Below are positions 34,194 to 42,679 of a stretch of DNA of 64,000 nt, in pieces. The translations under genes were made by a program, and so were the position numbers. Position 1 is the stretch's first letter, and each line of letters opens with the position of its first letter. Source of the DNA: Polyangium sp. 15x6 (lineage in GTDB: Bacteria > Myxococcota_A > Polyangia > Polyangiales > Polyangiaceae); the NCBI RefSeq assembly GCF_029960785.1, contig NZ_JASBQE010000028.1, forward strand, positions 1 to 64,000, written 5' to 3'. Below the pieces are notes generated by a model. It did not search any database and had not been told where the DNA came from. It was given only the letters and a program-made list of their open reading frames with translations.

Positions 34194-34847
34194 ATGGAAA
34201 CCTCCTTCGAGGCGCTCGCGAACGATCCCATCCTCGCCCGGCTCGTGAATGAATTGGTCACGCGCCATGGCTGCCACACGGTCGTTCTTTATGGCTCGCG
34301 CGCGCTCGGGGCGGCGGCGCCGGAGAGCGACTGGGACATGCTCGGGATCCGCGCGGAGGGCGAGGCGACGCGGGACGCGAGGCTCGTGGACGGGGTTTTT
34401 CTCGACGCATTCATCGTGCCCGAAAAGGACGTCGTCGACGCGGGGGCGAATTTCCTGCACGTGCGCGGGGGCGTGGCCGTGCTCGATCCGCGGGGGCTCG
34501 GCGCGCGCCTCGTCGAGGATGTTACGGCCGCGCTCGCTCTGCCGCCGAAGGGTTTGCCCGAGGCGGAGATGGAGGCGCGGCGGGCCTGGTGCTGGAAGAT
34601 GCTCGGGCGCATCCGGCGCGGCGGGCCCGCGGACGTGGAGGCGCATTATCGGCGCGTGTGGCTGCTCTTCGATCTGCTGGAGCTCCATTTCGTGCTCCGG
34701 GGTCGCCATTTCCTCGGGCCCAAGGAGAGCTTCCGCTGGCTTCACGCCGAGGATCCGGCGGCGCACGCGGCGTTCTCGGCCGCGCTCGCGCCCGCCGCGC
34801 CGATCGAAGCCATCGAGGCGCTCGTCCGGCGCGTGCTCTCCGGTTGA
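34194..34847 (+). CDS. Nucleotidyltransferase-domain protein
   Basis: A 217-aa protein of the DNA polymerase beta nucleotidyltransferase superfamily. The signature is VVLYGSRALG (31-39) followed by PESDWDML: Gly34-Ser35 and the metal-binding Asp46 and Asp48. These proteins transfer a nucleotide to another molecule; many small ones are toxin-like or act as tRNA or protein modifiers. The C-terminal half (about 110-217) is helical, with RRAWCWKMLGRIRRGG. I do not recognise a specific subfamily. It ends on the first copy of a 12-bp direct repeat shared with the opposing gene. Confidence 0.8.
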   Translation: METSFEALANDPILARLVNELVTRHGCHTVVLYGSRALGAAAPESDWDMLGIRAEGEATRDARLVDGVFLDAFIVPEKDVVDAGANFLHVRGGVAVLDPRGLGARLVEDVTAALALPPKGLPEAEMEARRAWCWKMLGRIRRGGPADVEAHYRRVWLLFDLLELHFVLRGRHFLGPKESFRWLHAEDPAAHAAFSAALAPAAPIEAIEALVRRVLSG

Positions 34848-34873
34848 TCCGGTCAAACCCCGATCCGGTCAAA
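34846..34873. repeat. 12-bp direct repeat at a gene junction
   Basis: GATCCGGTCAAA occurs at 34846-34857 and again at 34862-34873, separated by CCCC. The first copy covers the last codon of the nucleotidyltransferase gene and the stop of the opposing dehydrogenase gene; the second encodes its final codons. It may mark a deletion or replication-slippage junction. Confidence 0.6.
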
Positions 34874-35575
34874 GGTACCGCAAAAGCTCGGGGCTGTGCT
34901 GCGACGCTTGGTCGGCGAGCGGGCAGGCGCGCCCCGGGTCGCCCCGAGCCGGGCGCCTTGCGACTGAAGAAGGAGGCAAGCGGGCGTGTCGCGGACGATC
35001 ACCGCGTGCTTGCCGAGCGCCTTCACGAATTGCACGGCCGTCTCGACCACGGTAGGCTGCGTCCGGTTCGTCACGGACACCTCGCAGAACCCGGCCAGCA
35101 CCGCGGGGGCGAAGAAATGCAGTCCCACGAAGTTTTCACGTACGTCGAGGCGCGTCGCGAGCGCCCGGAGCAGCGCGGTCGGGGCCGTCGTGGCCAGAAT
35201 GGCGCGACCATGCGTGGCGCGCTCGGCCTGCGTGAGCAGGGTTTGTCGCGCTTTCCAGGCCGAATCGGTGGATTCGAGGACGAGGTCGGCGCTCGCCGCG
35301 GCCCCGATGTCCCCGGACGCACGGAACCGGTCGAGGGCGCGCTCGACGGCGTCCCGGTCGAGCCGGCCGTCTTGGCGTTTGTCTTCGAACGAGGAGGCCA
35401 ATCGGCGGCGAACCTCGGAGGCGCTGCCGTGCGTGGTTCGAATCATCGTGGCGGACAGGCCAGCGAGCAGGCAGGCCTCGATGACGCCGATGCTGCCGGC
35501 GCCTCCGCCGATGACGGCCACGTCCGTGATCGCGCGGGCCGTCGCATCGCCGTTCGCGTTCTCCAGCGGCTCCAT
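34853..35575 (-). CDS. 3-hydroxyacyl-CoA dehydrogenase-like protein, C-terminal domain missing
   Basis: 240 aa. The N-terminal NAD-binding half of 3-hydroxyacyl-CoA dehydrogenases is recognisable: AVIGGGAGSIGVIEACLLAG (Rossmann loop), then LVLESTDSAWKARQTLL, TTAPTALLRALATRLDVRENFVG with LHFFAPAVLAGFCEVS, and KALGKHAVIVRDTPA. In complete enzymes DTPGF leads into a helical C-terminal domain that forms the substrate side; here the reading frame runs into about 35 residues of basic, low-complexity sequence and stops. The truncation ends on a 12-bp direct repeat. It is either a pseudogene-like remnant or a stand-alone NAD-binding protein. The start is ATG 35575. Confidence 0.7.
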   Translation of the reverse strand: MEPLENANGDATARAITDVAVIGGGAGSIGVIEACLLAGLSATMIRTTHGSASEVRRRLASSFEDKRQDGRLDRDAVERALDRFRASGDIGAAASADLVLESTDSAWKARQTLLTQAERATHGRAILATTAPTALLRALATRLDVRENFVGLHFFAPAVLAGFCEVSVTNRTQPTVVETAVQFVKALGKHAVIVRDTPACLLLQSQGARLGATRGAPARSPTKRRSTAPSFCGTFDRIGV

Positions 35576-35736
35576 GGTCCCCCTCTCGAAACACCTCCGG
35601 AACGGCCGCGTCCGAGCGCCCGGGGTGCGTTGTCGTATGGGTCCTACATGGGCACCGTCAATACGGCCGCGTTCGTCTGGGCCAGGCGGCATCGCGGGCG
35701 CAATCGGGGCGGCACGTGCGTGCGAGGCGTAGGCGA

Positions 35737-36648
35737 ATGAGCCGCAGCGGATCGTCTTTGCGAGGGGCGGACGAGGCGCTGCGGCGCGCGCTCGACGACG
35801 TGCGCGCGCGTTGCGACGTCGAGGCGCGCAAGGCGGCCGATCCGGTGCATTTCGTGCATCGTTATGCCCGTCGCGACGACCAGGAGATCGTGGCGATGAT
35901 CGCGTCGGCGCTGGCGTTCGGCAACGTGAAGGCGCTTTGCGCGAAGATCGAGGACGCGCTCGCGCGGCTCGGCCCGCGTGTCGCGGAGATCGCCGACGAT
36001 CCGGCGGCGGTGCGCGCGCGGCTCGCGGGGTTCCGGCATCGCGTGTATCGGGACGAAGATCTCGCGGGGCTCGTGATTGGCGCTCGCGCGGTGCAGCGCG
36101 TCCATGGCTCGCTCGGCAAAGCGCTCACGGACAAACTCGCGGCGACGGGCCATCTGCGGGAGGCGCTCGGGGCCTGGGTCCGCGAAATCCGGGAGCGGGG
36201 CGGGCTCGGCGCCGGCGCAGGGGGGCGGCGGGGCGCGGAGCATATCTTGCCGGATCCGAGCAAAGGCAGCGCCGTGAAGCGGATCCTGCTCCTCGTGCGA
36301 TGGATGGCGCGGCCGGCGGACGGGGTGGATCTCGGGTTATGGGACGTCCCGACGTCGCGGCTCATCATCCCCGTGGATACGCACATCCACAAGCTCTCGC
36401 GGAACCTCGGGCTCACGGAACGCAAGTCGGCCGATTTCCGGGCGGCCGAGGAGATCACGGCCGCGCTCGCGCGGCTCGACCCCGACGATCCGGTGAAATA
36501 CGATTTTTCCTTGTGCCACCTCGGCATGCTCCAGACGTGCCCGTCGAAGCGGGACCCGGAGGCGTGCGAAGGATGCGGGGTCAAGCCGGTCTGCCGGCAC
36601 TGGCGGCGTGACGCGACGCCCGGCCATCGCGGCACGCGACGTTCGTAA
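35737..36648 (+). CDS. TIGR02757/DUF2400 family protein (EndoIII-like fold)
   Basis: 303 aa. The sequence FGNVKALCAKIEDALARLGP and the region LWDVPTSRLIIPVDTHIHKL (about 208-227) fit the TIGR02757 family, which resembles helix-hairpin-helix DNA glycosylases. The C-terminus has four Cys in CPSKRDPEACEGCGVKPVC (about 269-287), which could bind an iron-sulfur cluster as in endonuclease III. Substrate and reaction are unknown. The start is ATG 35737; the preceding 160 bp lacks a clear promoter. Confidence 0.82.
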   Translation: MSRSGSSLRGADEALRRALDDVRARCDVEARKAADPVHFVHRYARRDDQEIVAMIASALAFGNVKALCAKIEDALARLGPRVAEIADDPAAVRARLAGFRHRVYRDEDLAGLVIGARAVQRVHGSLGKALTDKLAATGHLREALGAWVREIRERGGLGAGAGGRRGAEHILPDPSKGSAVKRILLLVRWMARPADGVDLGLWDVPTSRLIIPVDTHIHKLSRNLGLTERKSADFRAAEEITAALARLDPDDPVKYDFSLCHLGMLQTCPSKRDPEACEGCGVKPVCRHWRRDATPGHRGTRRS

Positions 36649-36672
36649 ATCGAGCCCAGCCTGGCGAATCCG

Positions 36673-36680
36673 TATACAAT
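36673..36680 (+). promoter_or_regulatory. Possible -10 element upstream of the clan GH-A glycosidase gene
   Basis: TATACAAT stands out in a GC-rich setting and contains a good -10 hexamer. No convincing -35 is seen about 17 bp upstream. It is followed by the strong ribosome site AAGGAGG (36697-36703), 8 nt before the ATG at 36712. Confidence 0.35.
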
Positions 36681-36711
36681 GGTCCTTCCCGCGTCCAAGG
36701 AGGGACTTTCC

Positions 36712-38298
36712 ATGCTTCGATTCATTCGTCCTGCATTCGCGACCGCATTTATTTTTTGCAGCCTCGCCGCATGCTCGGGCGGCGGGAGCGGCGATGACGG
36801 CTCCGGCGCCTCGGGCGCCTCCGGGGGCTCCGGCGGCGCGGGCGCGTCGGGCGGCTCGGGCTCGGCCTCGGGCGGCGGTGGACCGGGTGGATCCGGGGGC
36901 GGAGGTGCGCTCGGCGGGCCGTTCCGGTATGGCATCAATTATGGATTTCCGAACCCTGGCTGGAACGATCAGGACCTCGCCTTCCTGTCGCACGAGGCGG
37001 GCGCGAACAGCGCGCGGCTGAAGCTCTCCGAGGGGCACCTCGCGACGTGGGGCTACGACATCGAGGTCGGGGACATGCAAGGGTACGGGTCGCTCGGAAT
37101 GGGCGAGCACGTGGCGTTCCTCGGCGTGCCCACGGCCGAGCACTCGACGGCGCCGGGGGGCATTCCGAGCTGGGAGCTCGAGCATTACATCCCGAAGAAC
37201 CTCTACGAGCCGGTCTTCAATGGGGACGGGTCGATCAACCCGAACAATTACTGGGGCGCGTACGTGTACCAGACCGTGACGACGTACAAGCCCTGGGTGC
37301 GGGTGTGGGAGGTGTGGAACGAGCCGGACTGGGTCTCCGATTGGCAGGTCACGCAGACGTGGGAGACGGAGCCGCCGACGAAGGAGCATCTCGTGCGCTT
37401 CGGGGGGTCGATCTACGATTACGTGCGCATGCTGCGCGTGAGCTTCGAGGCGGCGAAGAAGGCCGATCCCGAGGCCCGGATCGCGCTCGGCGGGATCGGA
37501 TATCCGAGCTTCCTCTCGGCCGTGCTGCGGTACACGGACAACCCCTCGGGCGGCGCCGTGACGGACGACTTCCCGAAGACGGGCAGCTCGTATTTCGACG
37601 TCGTGAGCTTCCATTATTATCCGGTCTTCGGGCCCGGCGGCTCGGAGGAGGGCGTCGCGGGGTTCTTGAAGCTGAAGTCGGATCTCGCAAAGAAGCTCAC
37701 GGACGCGGGCGTGACGGGCAAGGGCTGGATCGTGACCGAGACCGGGGCGCCGCACGTGGCCGTGGGCGGCGCCCCGGGCGGGCCCGAATACGCGCCGAAT
37801 TATCTGGCCAAGGTGATGACGGCCGCGCAGACCGTGGGGATCGAGCGGATCGATTGGTTCTGCCTGTCCGATGGAAAGGCGGTCGGGCAGAGCACGAACG
37901 CGTTCGATTACATGGGCCTTTACGTGGACGTGTCGAAGCTCGGACAAACGAGCGAGGCCGTGCGCACCGAGGCCGGCCGCGCGTACCGGACGCTCGGCAA
38001 GCTCCTCGAAGGCGCGCTGTTCGACCAGGCCGGCACGACGGCGCTCGGTTTGTCCGATGCGATCGGCGGCGCCGCCTTCCGTTTGCCCGACATGCGCCGC
38101 GTGCTTGTGCTCTGGGCCCGCACGTCGGGCGGCAGCGAGTCCGCGAGCGCATCGTATTCGCTCGCCGCGGAGGGCGCGTACGAGTCGTACTCGCTCGATT
38201 TCAGCGAGTCCGGCGCCGTGGAGACGCTCGACCCCGAGGGCGGAAAGATCACGCTCACGCTCGGCGGCGCGCCGCGGATCTACGTGCAGAAGCCCTGA
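36712..38298 (+). CDS. Secreted lipoprotein glycoside hydrolase (clan GH-A type)
   Basis: 528 aa. Signal and lipobox: MLRFIRPAFATAFIFCSLAAC (Cys21). A Gly/Ser-rich linker (about 22-68) leads to a TIM-barrel enzyme beginning YGINYGFPNPGW. The acid/base Glu204 sits in WEVWNEPDW, the usual NEP motif, and the nucleophile Glu343 is in WIVTETGAPH. These features define clan GH-A (GH5/39/51-like); the exact family is not clear. It would act on plant or fungal polysaccharide at the cell surface. The start at 36712 is supported by AAGGAGG. It ends 1 nt from the convergent phosphoesterase gene. Confidence 0.82.
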   Translation: MLRFIRPAFATAFIFCSLAACSGGGSGDDGSGASGASGGSGGAGASGGSGSASGGGGPGGSGGGGALGGPFRYGINYGFPNPGWNDQDLAFLSHEAGANSARLKLSEGHLATWGYDIEVGDMQGYGSLGMGEHVAFLGVPTAEHSTAPGGIPSWELEHYIPKNLYEPVFNGDGSINPNNYWGAYVYQTVTTYKPWVRVWEVWNEPDWVSDWQVTQTWETEPPTKEHLVRFGGSIYDYVRMLRVSFEAAKKADPEARIALGGIGYPSFLSAVLRYTDNPSGGAVTDDFPKTGSSYFDVVSFHYYPVFGPGGSEEGVAGFLKLKSDLAKKLTDAGVTGKGWIVTETGAPHVAVGGAPGGPEYAPNYLAKVMTAAQTVGIERIDWFCLSDGKAVGQSTNAFDYMGLYVDVSKLGQTSEAVRTEAGRAYRTLGKLLEGALFDQAGTTALGLSDAIGGAAFRLPDMRRVLVLWARTSGGSESASASYSLAAEGAYESYSLDFSESGAVETLDPEGGKITLTLGGAPRIYVQKP

Positions 38299-38299
38299 T

Positions 38300-39208
38300 T
38301 CAGCCGGGCCAATCGAGGCGAAATCGATCCATCGGCGAGACGCGCGCCGCGCCCTTGGCCAGGCCGAGGGCGCGGACGTCGAGGCCGGTCTCGTCGGGGG
38401 CGAGGGTCAGGAAGTGAAAATCGCGAATCGAGGGGCCGTCGAAGAGATCGCGGAACGTCTGCCGCTCCTTCGGGAGAAGCCGATGCCGCGGCCCTCCTCC
38501 GCCGCCGCAGACGACGAAATGGCGGCCCTGCCGGACGAAATGCTCATAAGCGTGCACGTGCCCCGAGAGCATCAAGACGGTCTTTCGGGAGCGCAGGAAC
38601 GAAGGGACGAACGAGCGCTCGACGAGGGCTGAAGGGCCGGTGACGGTGCCATTCGTGAACGGCGGGTGGTGGATGAGCACGAGAATGCCCCGCACGTCCG
38701 GATCGGCGTCGAGATCGGCGAGGGTTTTGTCGTACCAGCGGAATTGTTCGTCCCATTGGGATGACGGGAGGAAAAACCGGTTCGAATCGAGCGCGACGAC
38801 GCCGAGGGGCCCGAGGCACGTCGTGTAGAATCGGCGTCCTTCGAGCCGGGGGAACCGCGAGAAGTAATGCCGGAGGCCCCGCGGCCCGATCGACCAGCAA
38901 TCGTGGTTGCCGAGGATCGGCAAGAGCTCGATGCCCGCGGCCCGGAGCGGCTCGACCAGCCGATCGAAAAAGGCCCAGGCCCGGGACGAGGCGCCGAGGA
39001 AGACGTGATCGCCGAGCAGGAGCAGGGCGTCGGGGCGCGTCGCCGCGAGCGCCGCCATGATGCCCGTCCGCTCGGCGTCGTTCTGCTCGGCGAGCCGGAA
39101 GAGCCGCTCGATGAGGGACGTGCGTTGCAGGTCGGAGACGACCGCGATGCGCCCGCCCTCGGGAAAAGGGACCACGATCGAAGGCGAAGGCGTCGGGGCA
39201 GGGGCCAT
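38300..39208 (-). CDS. Calcineurin-like metallophosphoesterase
   Basis: A 302-aa protein with the full set of metal-binding blocks: VVSDLQ (23-28), LLGDHVF (about 63-69), ILGNHDCWS (about 97-105), LIHHPP (about 183-188) and MLSGHVHAYE (about 219-228). No signal peptide is evident. The substrate (phosphoester, nucleotide or phosphoprotein) cannot be read from the sequence. The gene is divergent from the EI24-like gene with about 80 bp between the starts. Confidence 0.88.
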   Translation of the reverse strand: MAPAPTPSPSIVVPFPEGGRIAVVSDLQRTSLIERLFRLAEQNDAERTGIMAALAATRPDALLLLGDHVFLGASSRAWAFFDRLVEPLRAAGIELLPILGNHDCWSIGPRGLRHYFSRFPRLEGRRFYTTCLGPLGVVALDSNRFFLPSSQWDEQFRWYDKTLADLDADPDVRGILVLIHHPPFTNGTVTGPSALVERSFVPSFLRSRKTVLMLSGHVHAYEHFVRQGRHFVVCGGGGGPRHRLLPKERQTFRDLFDGPSIRDFHFLTLAPDETGLDVRALGLAKGAARVSPMDRFRLDWPG

Positions 39209-39288
39209 GGGCGAGGGGATGGATCCTAGCGCGCGGTCGCGCAGAAGACGTTGACCCGATGCCCGCGCGTGAACACGTTCGTAGCCGA

Positions 39289-40122
39289 ATGATCACCCCC
39301 GATGCGTCCCCCGGCGTCCCCGTCGCTCCTGGTCCGAGCCCGTCCGCGGCCCTCGCGCCGCTCGAACGACCCGGCTTCGTCGCGGGACTCAAGGCCGTGC
39401 TCGGCGGCTACGGCTACCTCTTCCGCACGCCGGACATCTGGCCGCTCGCGATCGTCCCCACGGGCATCGCGCTCGTGCTCACCGTCGTGCTCGGCTTCGC
39501 GGGCGTAAAACTCGCGCCCGCGCTCGTCGCGTTGATCGTGAAGGAGCCCGGGACGGGCGCGCTCTGGACCGTGCTCGGCGTGCTGCTGAAGGTCCTCTCG
39601 ATCGTGGTGATGCTCGTGGCCGCGCTCGCCACCTCGTTCGCGCTCGCGAAGCCGCTCGCCGGGCCCGCGCTCGAGCGGATGGTGCGGCGCGCCTCGGCCG
39701 ATCTCGGCGCGCCGCCGTGGCCCGAGGTCCCCTTTTTCGTGGACATGTGGCGCGCGCTCCAGTCGTCGCTCGTGGCGCTCGCGTTCACCGCGCCGATCCT
39801 CATCGTGCTCGGCGTCCTGAGCTTCTTCTTCGCGCCGGTGAGCGTCATCGCGTTCCCACTCCAGCTCGCGATCGCTGCGCTCGCGGGGGCGTGGGACCTC
39901 TGCGACTGCCCGCTCTCGATCCGCGGCGTGCCCGTGGGCGCGCGCATCGATTTCGTGCGCCGCAACATCGGCGCCGTGATGGGCTTCGGCCTCGGGCTCG
40001 CGTTGCTCTCGTTCTTGCCGTGCGCGCTGCTCATCGTGCTGCCGGCCGGCGTGCTCGGCGCGGCGCGGCTCGTCGTCATGCTCGAACGGCACGAGGCCGC
40101 CGCGCTGCAGCAGCCGCGCTGA
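39289..40122 (+). CDS. EI24/CysZ-like membrane protein
   Basis: About 277 aa with a hydrophobic core of four to six helices, for example AIVPTGIALVLTVVLGFAGV, VLLKVLSIVVMLVAALATSF and IGAVMGFGLGLALLSFLPCA. GAWDLCDCPL and FFVDMWRALQ fit the EI24 superfamily, to which the sulfate transporter CysZ belongs. Transport of a small anion is possible but unproved. I prefer ATG 39289 (MITPDASPG); ATG 39259 is also in frame. The first 30 residues are Pro/Ala-rich and cytoplasmic-looking. Confidence 0.72.
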   Translation: MITPDASPGVPVAPGPSPSAALAPLERPGFVAGLKAVLGGYGYLFRTPDIWPLAIVPTGIALVLTVVLGFAGVKLAPALVALIVKEPGTGALWTVLGVLLKVLSIVVMLVAALATSFALAKPLAGPALERMVRRASADLGAPPWPEVPFFVDMWRALQSSLVALAFTAPILIVLGVLSFFFAPVSVIAFPLQLAIAALAGAWDLCDCPLSIRGVPVGARIDFVRRNIGAVMGFGLGLALLSFLPCALLIVLPAGVLGAARLVVMLERHEAAALQQPR

Positions 40123-40182
40123 GCTTCGCGGAAGGGCGCTTCGTCGTTGCCACGGGCGAGGCCCGAGGTCACTGTTCCGGCC

Positions 40183-41217
40183 ATGTTCGATCGGTTTTTG
40201 CGCGCCTGCCGCCGCGAGGCGACGGACGTCACGCCCGTCTGGTTCATGCGACAGGCCGGCCGCTACATGGCGGAGTACCGCGCGCTTCGGGAAAAACACA
40301 CGCTGCTCGAGATCTGCAAGACGCCGGAGCTCGCGCTCGAGGTCACGCTGCAGCCGCTGCGGCTCGGCGTCGACGCCGCCATCCTGTTCGCGGACATCCT
40401 CCTGCCGCTCGAACCGATGGGCGCGCCGTTCTCGTTCGAGAAGGGCGAAGGGCCCGTGATCCACGAGCCGGTGCGCGACCGCGCGGCGATCGATCGGATG
40501 CGCGTCTTCGAGCCGGAAGAAGGGCTCGGCTACGTGCTCGAGGCGATCCGCCTGATCCGGCGCGAGCTCGACGGCAAGACGCCGCTCATCGGCTTCGCGG
40601 GCGCGCCGTTCACGATGGCGAGTTACCTCGTCGAGGGCGGCAAATCGTCGGATTATTTCCGCACGAAGCAGCTCATGTGGGGCGATCCGGAGTCGTTCTC
40701 GCTGCTCATGAGCAAGATCTCCGAGGTCGTCCGGCGCTACTTGCACGCGCAGGTCGAGGCTGGCGCGCAGGCGGTGCAGCTCTTCGACTCGTGGATCGGC
40801 GCGCTCTCGCCCGAGGATTACAGGACGCACGTGGCGCCGCACGTGAAGAACATCCTCCAGAGCATCGAAAAGACGGGCGTGCCGGTGATCCACTTCGGCA
40901 CGAACACGTCGACGCTGCTCGAAGCGCAGCGCGATTGTGGCGGCACGGTGATCGGCGTCGACTGGCGTTTGCCGCTCGGCGAGGCGTGGAAGCGCATCGG
41001 CTACGATCACGCGATCCAGGGCAACCTCGATCCGCTCCTGCTCTGCGCCCCGCGTGACGTGGCCGCGGCGCGCGCGCGCGCCGTGCTCGCGGAGGCCGCC
41101 GGCAGGCCGGGGCACATCTTCAACCTCGGGCACGGGATCGTGCCGCAGACGCCCGTCGACAACGTGAAGGCGCTCGTGGACGTGATCCACGCATATCGGC
41201 ACGAGGGCGCGGCGTGA
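40183..41217 (+). CDS. hemE: Uroporphyrinogen decarboxylase
   Basis: A 344-aa cytosolic enzyme that removes the four acetate carboxylates of uroporphyrinogen III to give coproporphyrinogen III. The signature PVWFMRQAGRYMAEYRALR (18-36) contains the catalytic Arg/Asp environment, and FSFEKGEGPV, GFAGAPFTMASYLVEGG and AVQLFDSWIGAL are typical. The ending GHIFNLGHGIVPQTPVDNV is also conserved. The ATG start is in frame with no strong ribosome site. It overlaps hemY by 4 bp (GTGA), forming a haem operon. Confidence 0.97.
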   Translation: MFDRFLRACRREATDVTPVWFMRQAGRYMAEYRALREKHTLLEICKTPELALEVTLQPLRLGVDAAILFADILLPLEPMGAPFSFEKGEGPVIHEPVRDRAAIDRMRVFEPEEGLGYVLEAIRLIRRELDGKTPLIGFAGAPFTMASYLVEGGKSSDYFRTKQLMWGDPESFSLLMSKISEVVRRYLHAQVEAGAQAVQLFDSWIGALSPEDYRTHVAPHVKNILQSIEKTGVPVIHFGTNTSTLLEAQRDCGGTVIGVDWRLPLGEAWKRIGYDHAIQGNLDPLLLCAPRDVAAARARAVLAEAAGRPGHIFNLGHGIVPQTPVDNVKALVDVIHAYRHEGAA

Positions 41218-42650
41218 GCGTTCGCCGCGTCGTCGTGGTCGGCGGCGGCATCACCGGCCTCGTCGTCGCCTACCGCTTGCTCTCCGCGCAAAAAGGCTCG
41301 CGGTTCGAGGTCACGCTGCTCGAATCGCGGGCGCGGCTCGGCGGCAACATCCAGACCGAGCGCGAAGGCGGGTTCGTGATCGACGGCGGGCCCGACTCGT
41401 TCGTCGTCGCCAAGCCCTTCGCCACGGACCTCTGCAAGGAGCTCGGGCTCGGCGAGCGGCTGATCGGTACGACCCCGAAGAATCGTCGCGTCTACATCCC
41501 GCGCCGCGGCGCGCTGCACACGATGCCCGAGGGCCTCGTGCTCGCGGTGCCCACGCGTTTTTTGCCGTTCGCGCGGACGCCGCTCTTCAGCCTGCCGGGC
41601 AAGGCCCGCATGGCGCTCGACCTCGTTTTGCCGCAGCGCCCGAAGGAGAAGGGCGACGAGTCGATCGGGAGCTTTTTCCGCAGGCGCCTCGGCGCGGAGG
41701 CGCTCGACGTCCTCGCCGAGCCGCTGCTCGGCGGCATCTACGCGGGCGACGTCGATCTGCTCAGCATCCGCAGCACCTTCCCGCAGCTCGCCGAGCTCGA
41801 AGATCGCCACGGCAGCCTGATCCGCGGCGCGCTCGCCGAGCGCCGGAAAAAGCCCGCGCCGAAGGGACCACCGCCGAGCCCGTTCCATTCGCTCCTCGGG
41901 GGCATGGGCGAGCTCATCGAAGCGCTCGCCCGGCGCATCGAGAAGGCGGGCGGCGACATCCGCGTGGGCGCGCCCGTCGCCTCGGTCGAGCGATCGAGCG
42001 GCGCGGACTCGAATGCTCCGGCGCGCTGGATGGTGCGGTACGGCGCGCGGGACGGGCAGACCGAGTCGATCGAGGCCGACGACGTGGTGATGGCGGCGCC
42101 CGCGCACGCGGCCGCGAGCGCGCTCGGGCCCATCGACGCGGAGCTCGGCGCGCTTCTCCGCGGCATTCCATACCTCTCGACGGGCACCGTCGTCCTCGCG
42201 TACGCACGGCCCGACGTCCCGCACCCGCTCGACGCGGTGGGCGTCGTGATCCCCAAGGAAGAGCGGCGCCGCATCCTCGCGGCGACGTTCATCTCCAGCA
42301 AGTGGGGGGGTCGCGCCCCGCAGGATGCGGCGCTCGTGCGTGTCTTCGTGGGTGGGCATCGGGATCCCGGCGCGCTCGCGGCGAGCGACGAATCCCTCGT
42401 CTCGCTCGCGCGCGAGGAGCTCGGCTCGCTCATCGGCGTCCGCGCCGCGCCCATGCTCGCGCGTGTGTTTCGGTACGAACAGGCGAACGCGCAGCCGGTC
42501 GTGGGGCACGCGGCGCGGGTGCGGCGGATTCGCGACATCGCGCGCAGGCTCCCCGGCCTGCACTTTGCGGGCGCCGCGTTCGACGGCGTCGGCATCCCCG
42601 ACTGCGTGCGGCAGGCGAACGAGGCCGCGGAGGCCGTCGCGGCCCGCTGA
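41214..42650 (+). CDS. hemY: Protoporphyrinogen/coproporphyrinogen oxidase (HemY-type)
   Basis: A 478-aa FAD enzyme that oxidises the porphyrinogen ring with oxygen. The N-terminus VVVVGGGITGLVVAYRL is the dinucleotide-binding loop; LESRARLGGNIQTE and FVIDGGPDSF are HemY/HemG2-family motifs, and the C-terminal GLHFAGAAFDGVGIPDC carries the FAD tail motif. The GTG start overlaps the hemE stop, so the pair is translationally coupled. Whether it acts on protoporphyrinogen or coproporphyrinogen is not decided by this sequence. Confidence 0.95.
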   Translation: MSVRRVVVVGGGITGLVVAYRLLSAQKGSRFEVTLLESRARLGGNIQTEREGGFVIDGGPDSFVVAKPFATDLCKELGLGERLIGTTPKNRRVYIPRRGALHTMPEGLVLAVPTRFLPFARTPLFSLPGKARMALDLVLPQRPKEKGDESIGSFFRRRLGAEALDVLAEPLLGGIYAGDVDLLSIRSTFPQLAELEDRHGSLIRGALAERRKKPAPKGPPPSPFHSLLGGMGELIEALARRIEKAGGDIRVGAPVASVERSSGADSNAPARWMVRYGARDGQTESIEADDVVMAAPAHAAASALGPIDAELGALLRGIPYLSTGTVVLAYARPDVPHPLDAVGVVIPKEERRRILAATFISSKWGGRAPQDAALVRVFVGGHRDPGALAASDESLVSLAREELGSLIGVRAAPMLARVFRYEQANAQPVVGHAARVRRIRDIARRLPGLHFAGAAFDGVGIPDCVRQANEAAEAVAAR

Positions 42651-42679
42651 CTTTCGCCTATACTCCCCGGCGCGCGGAG

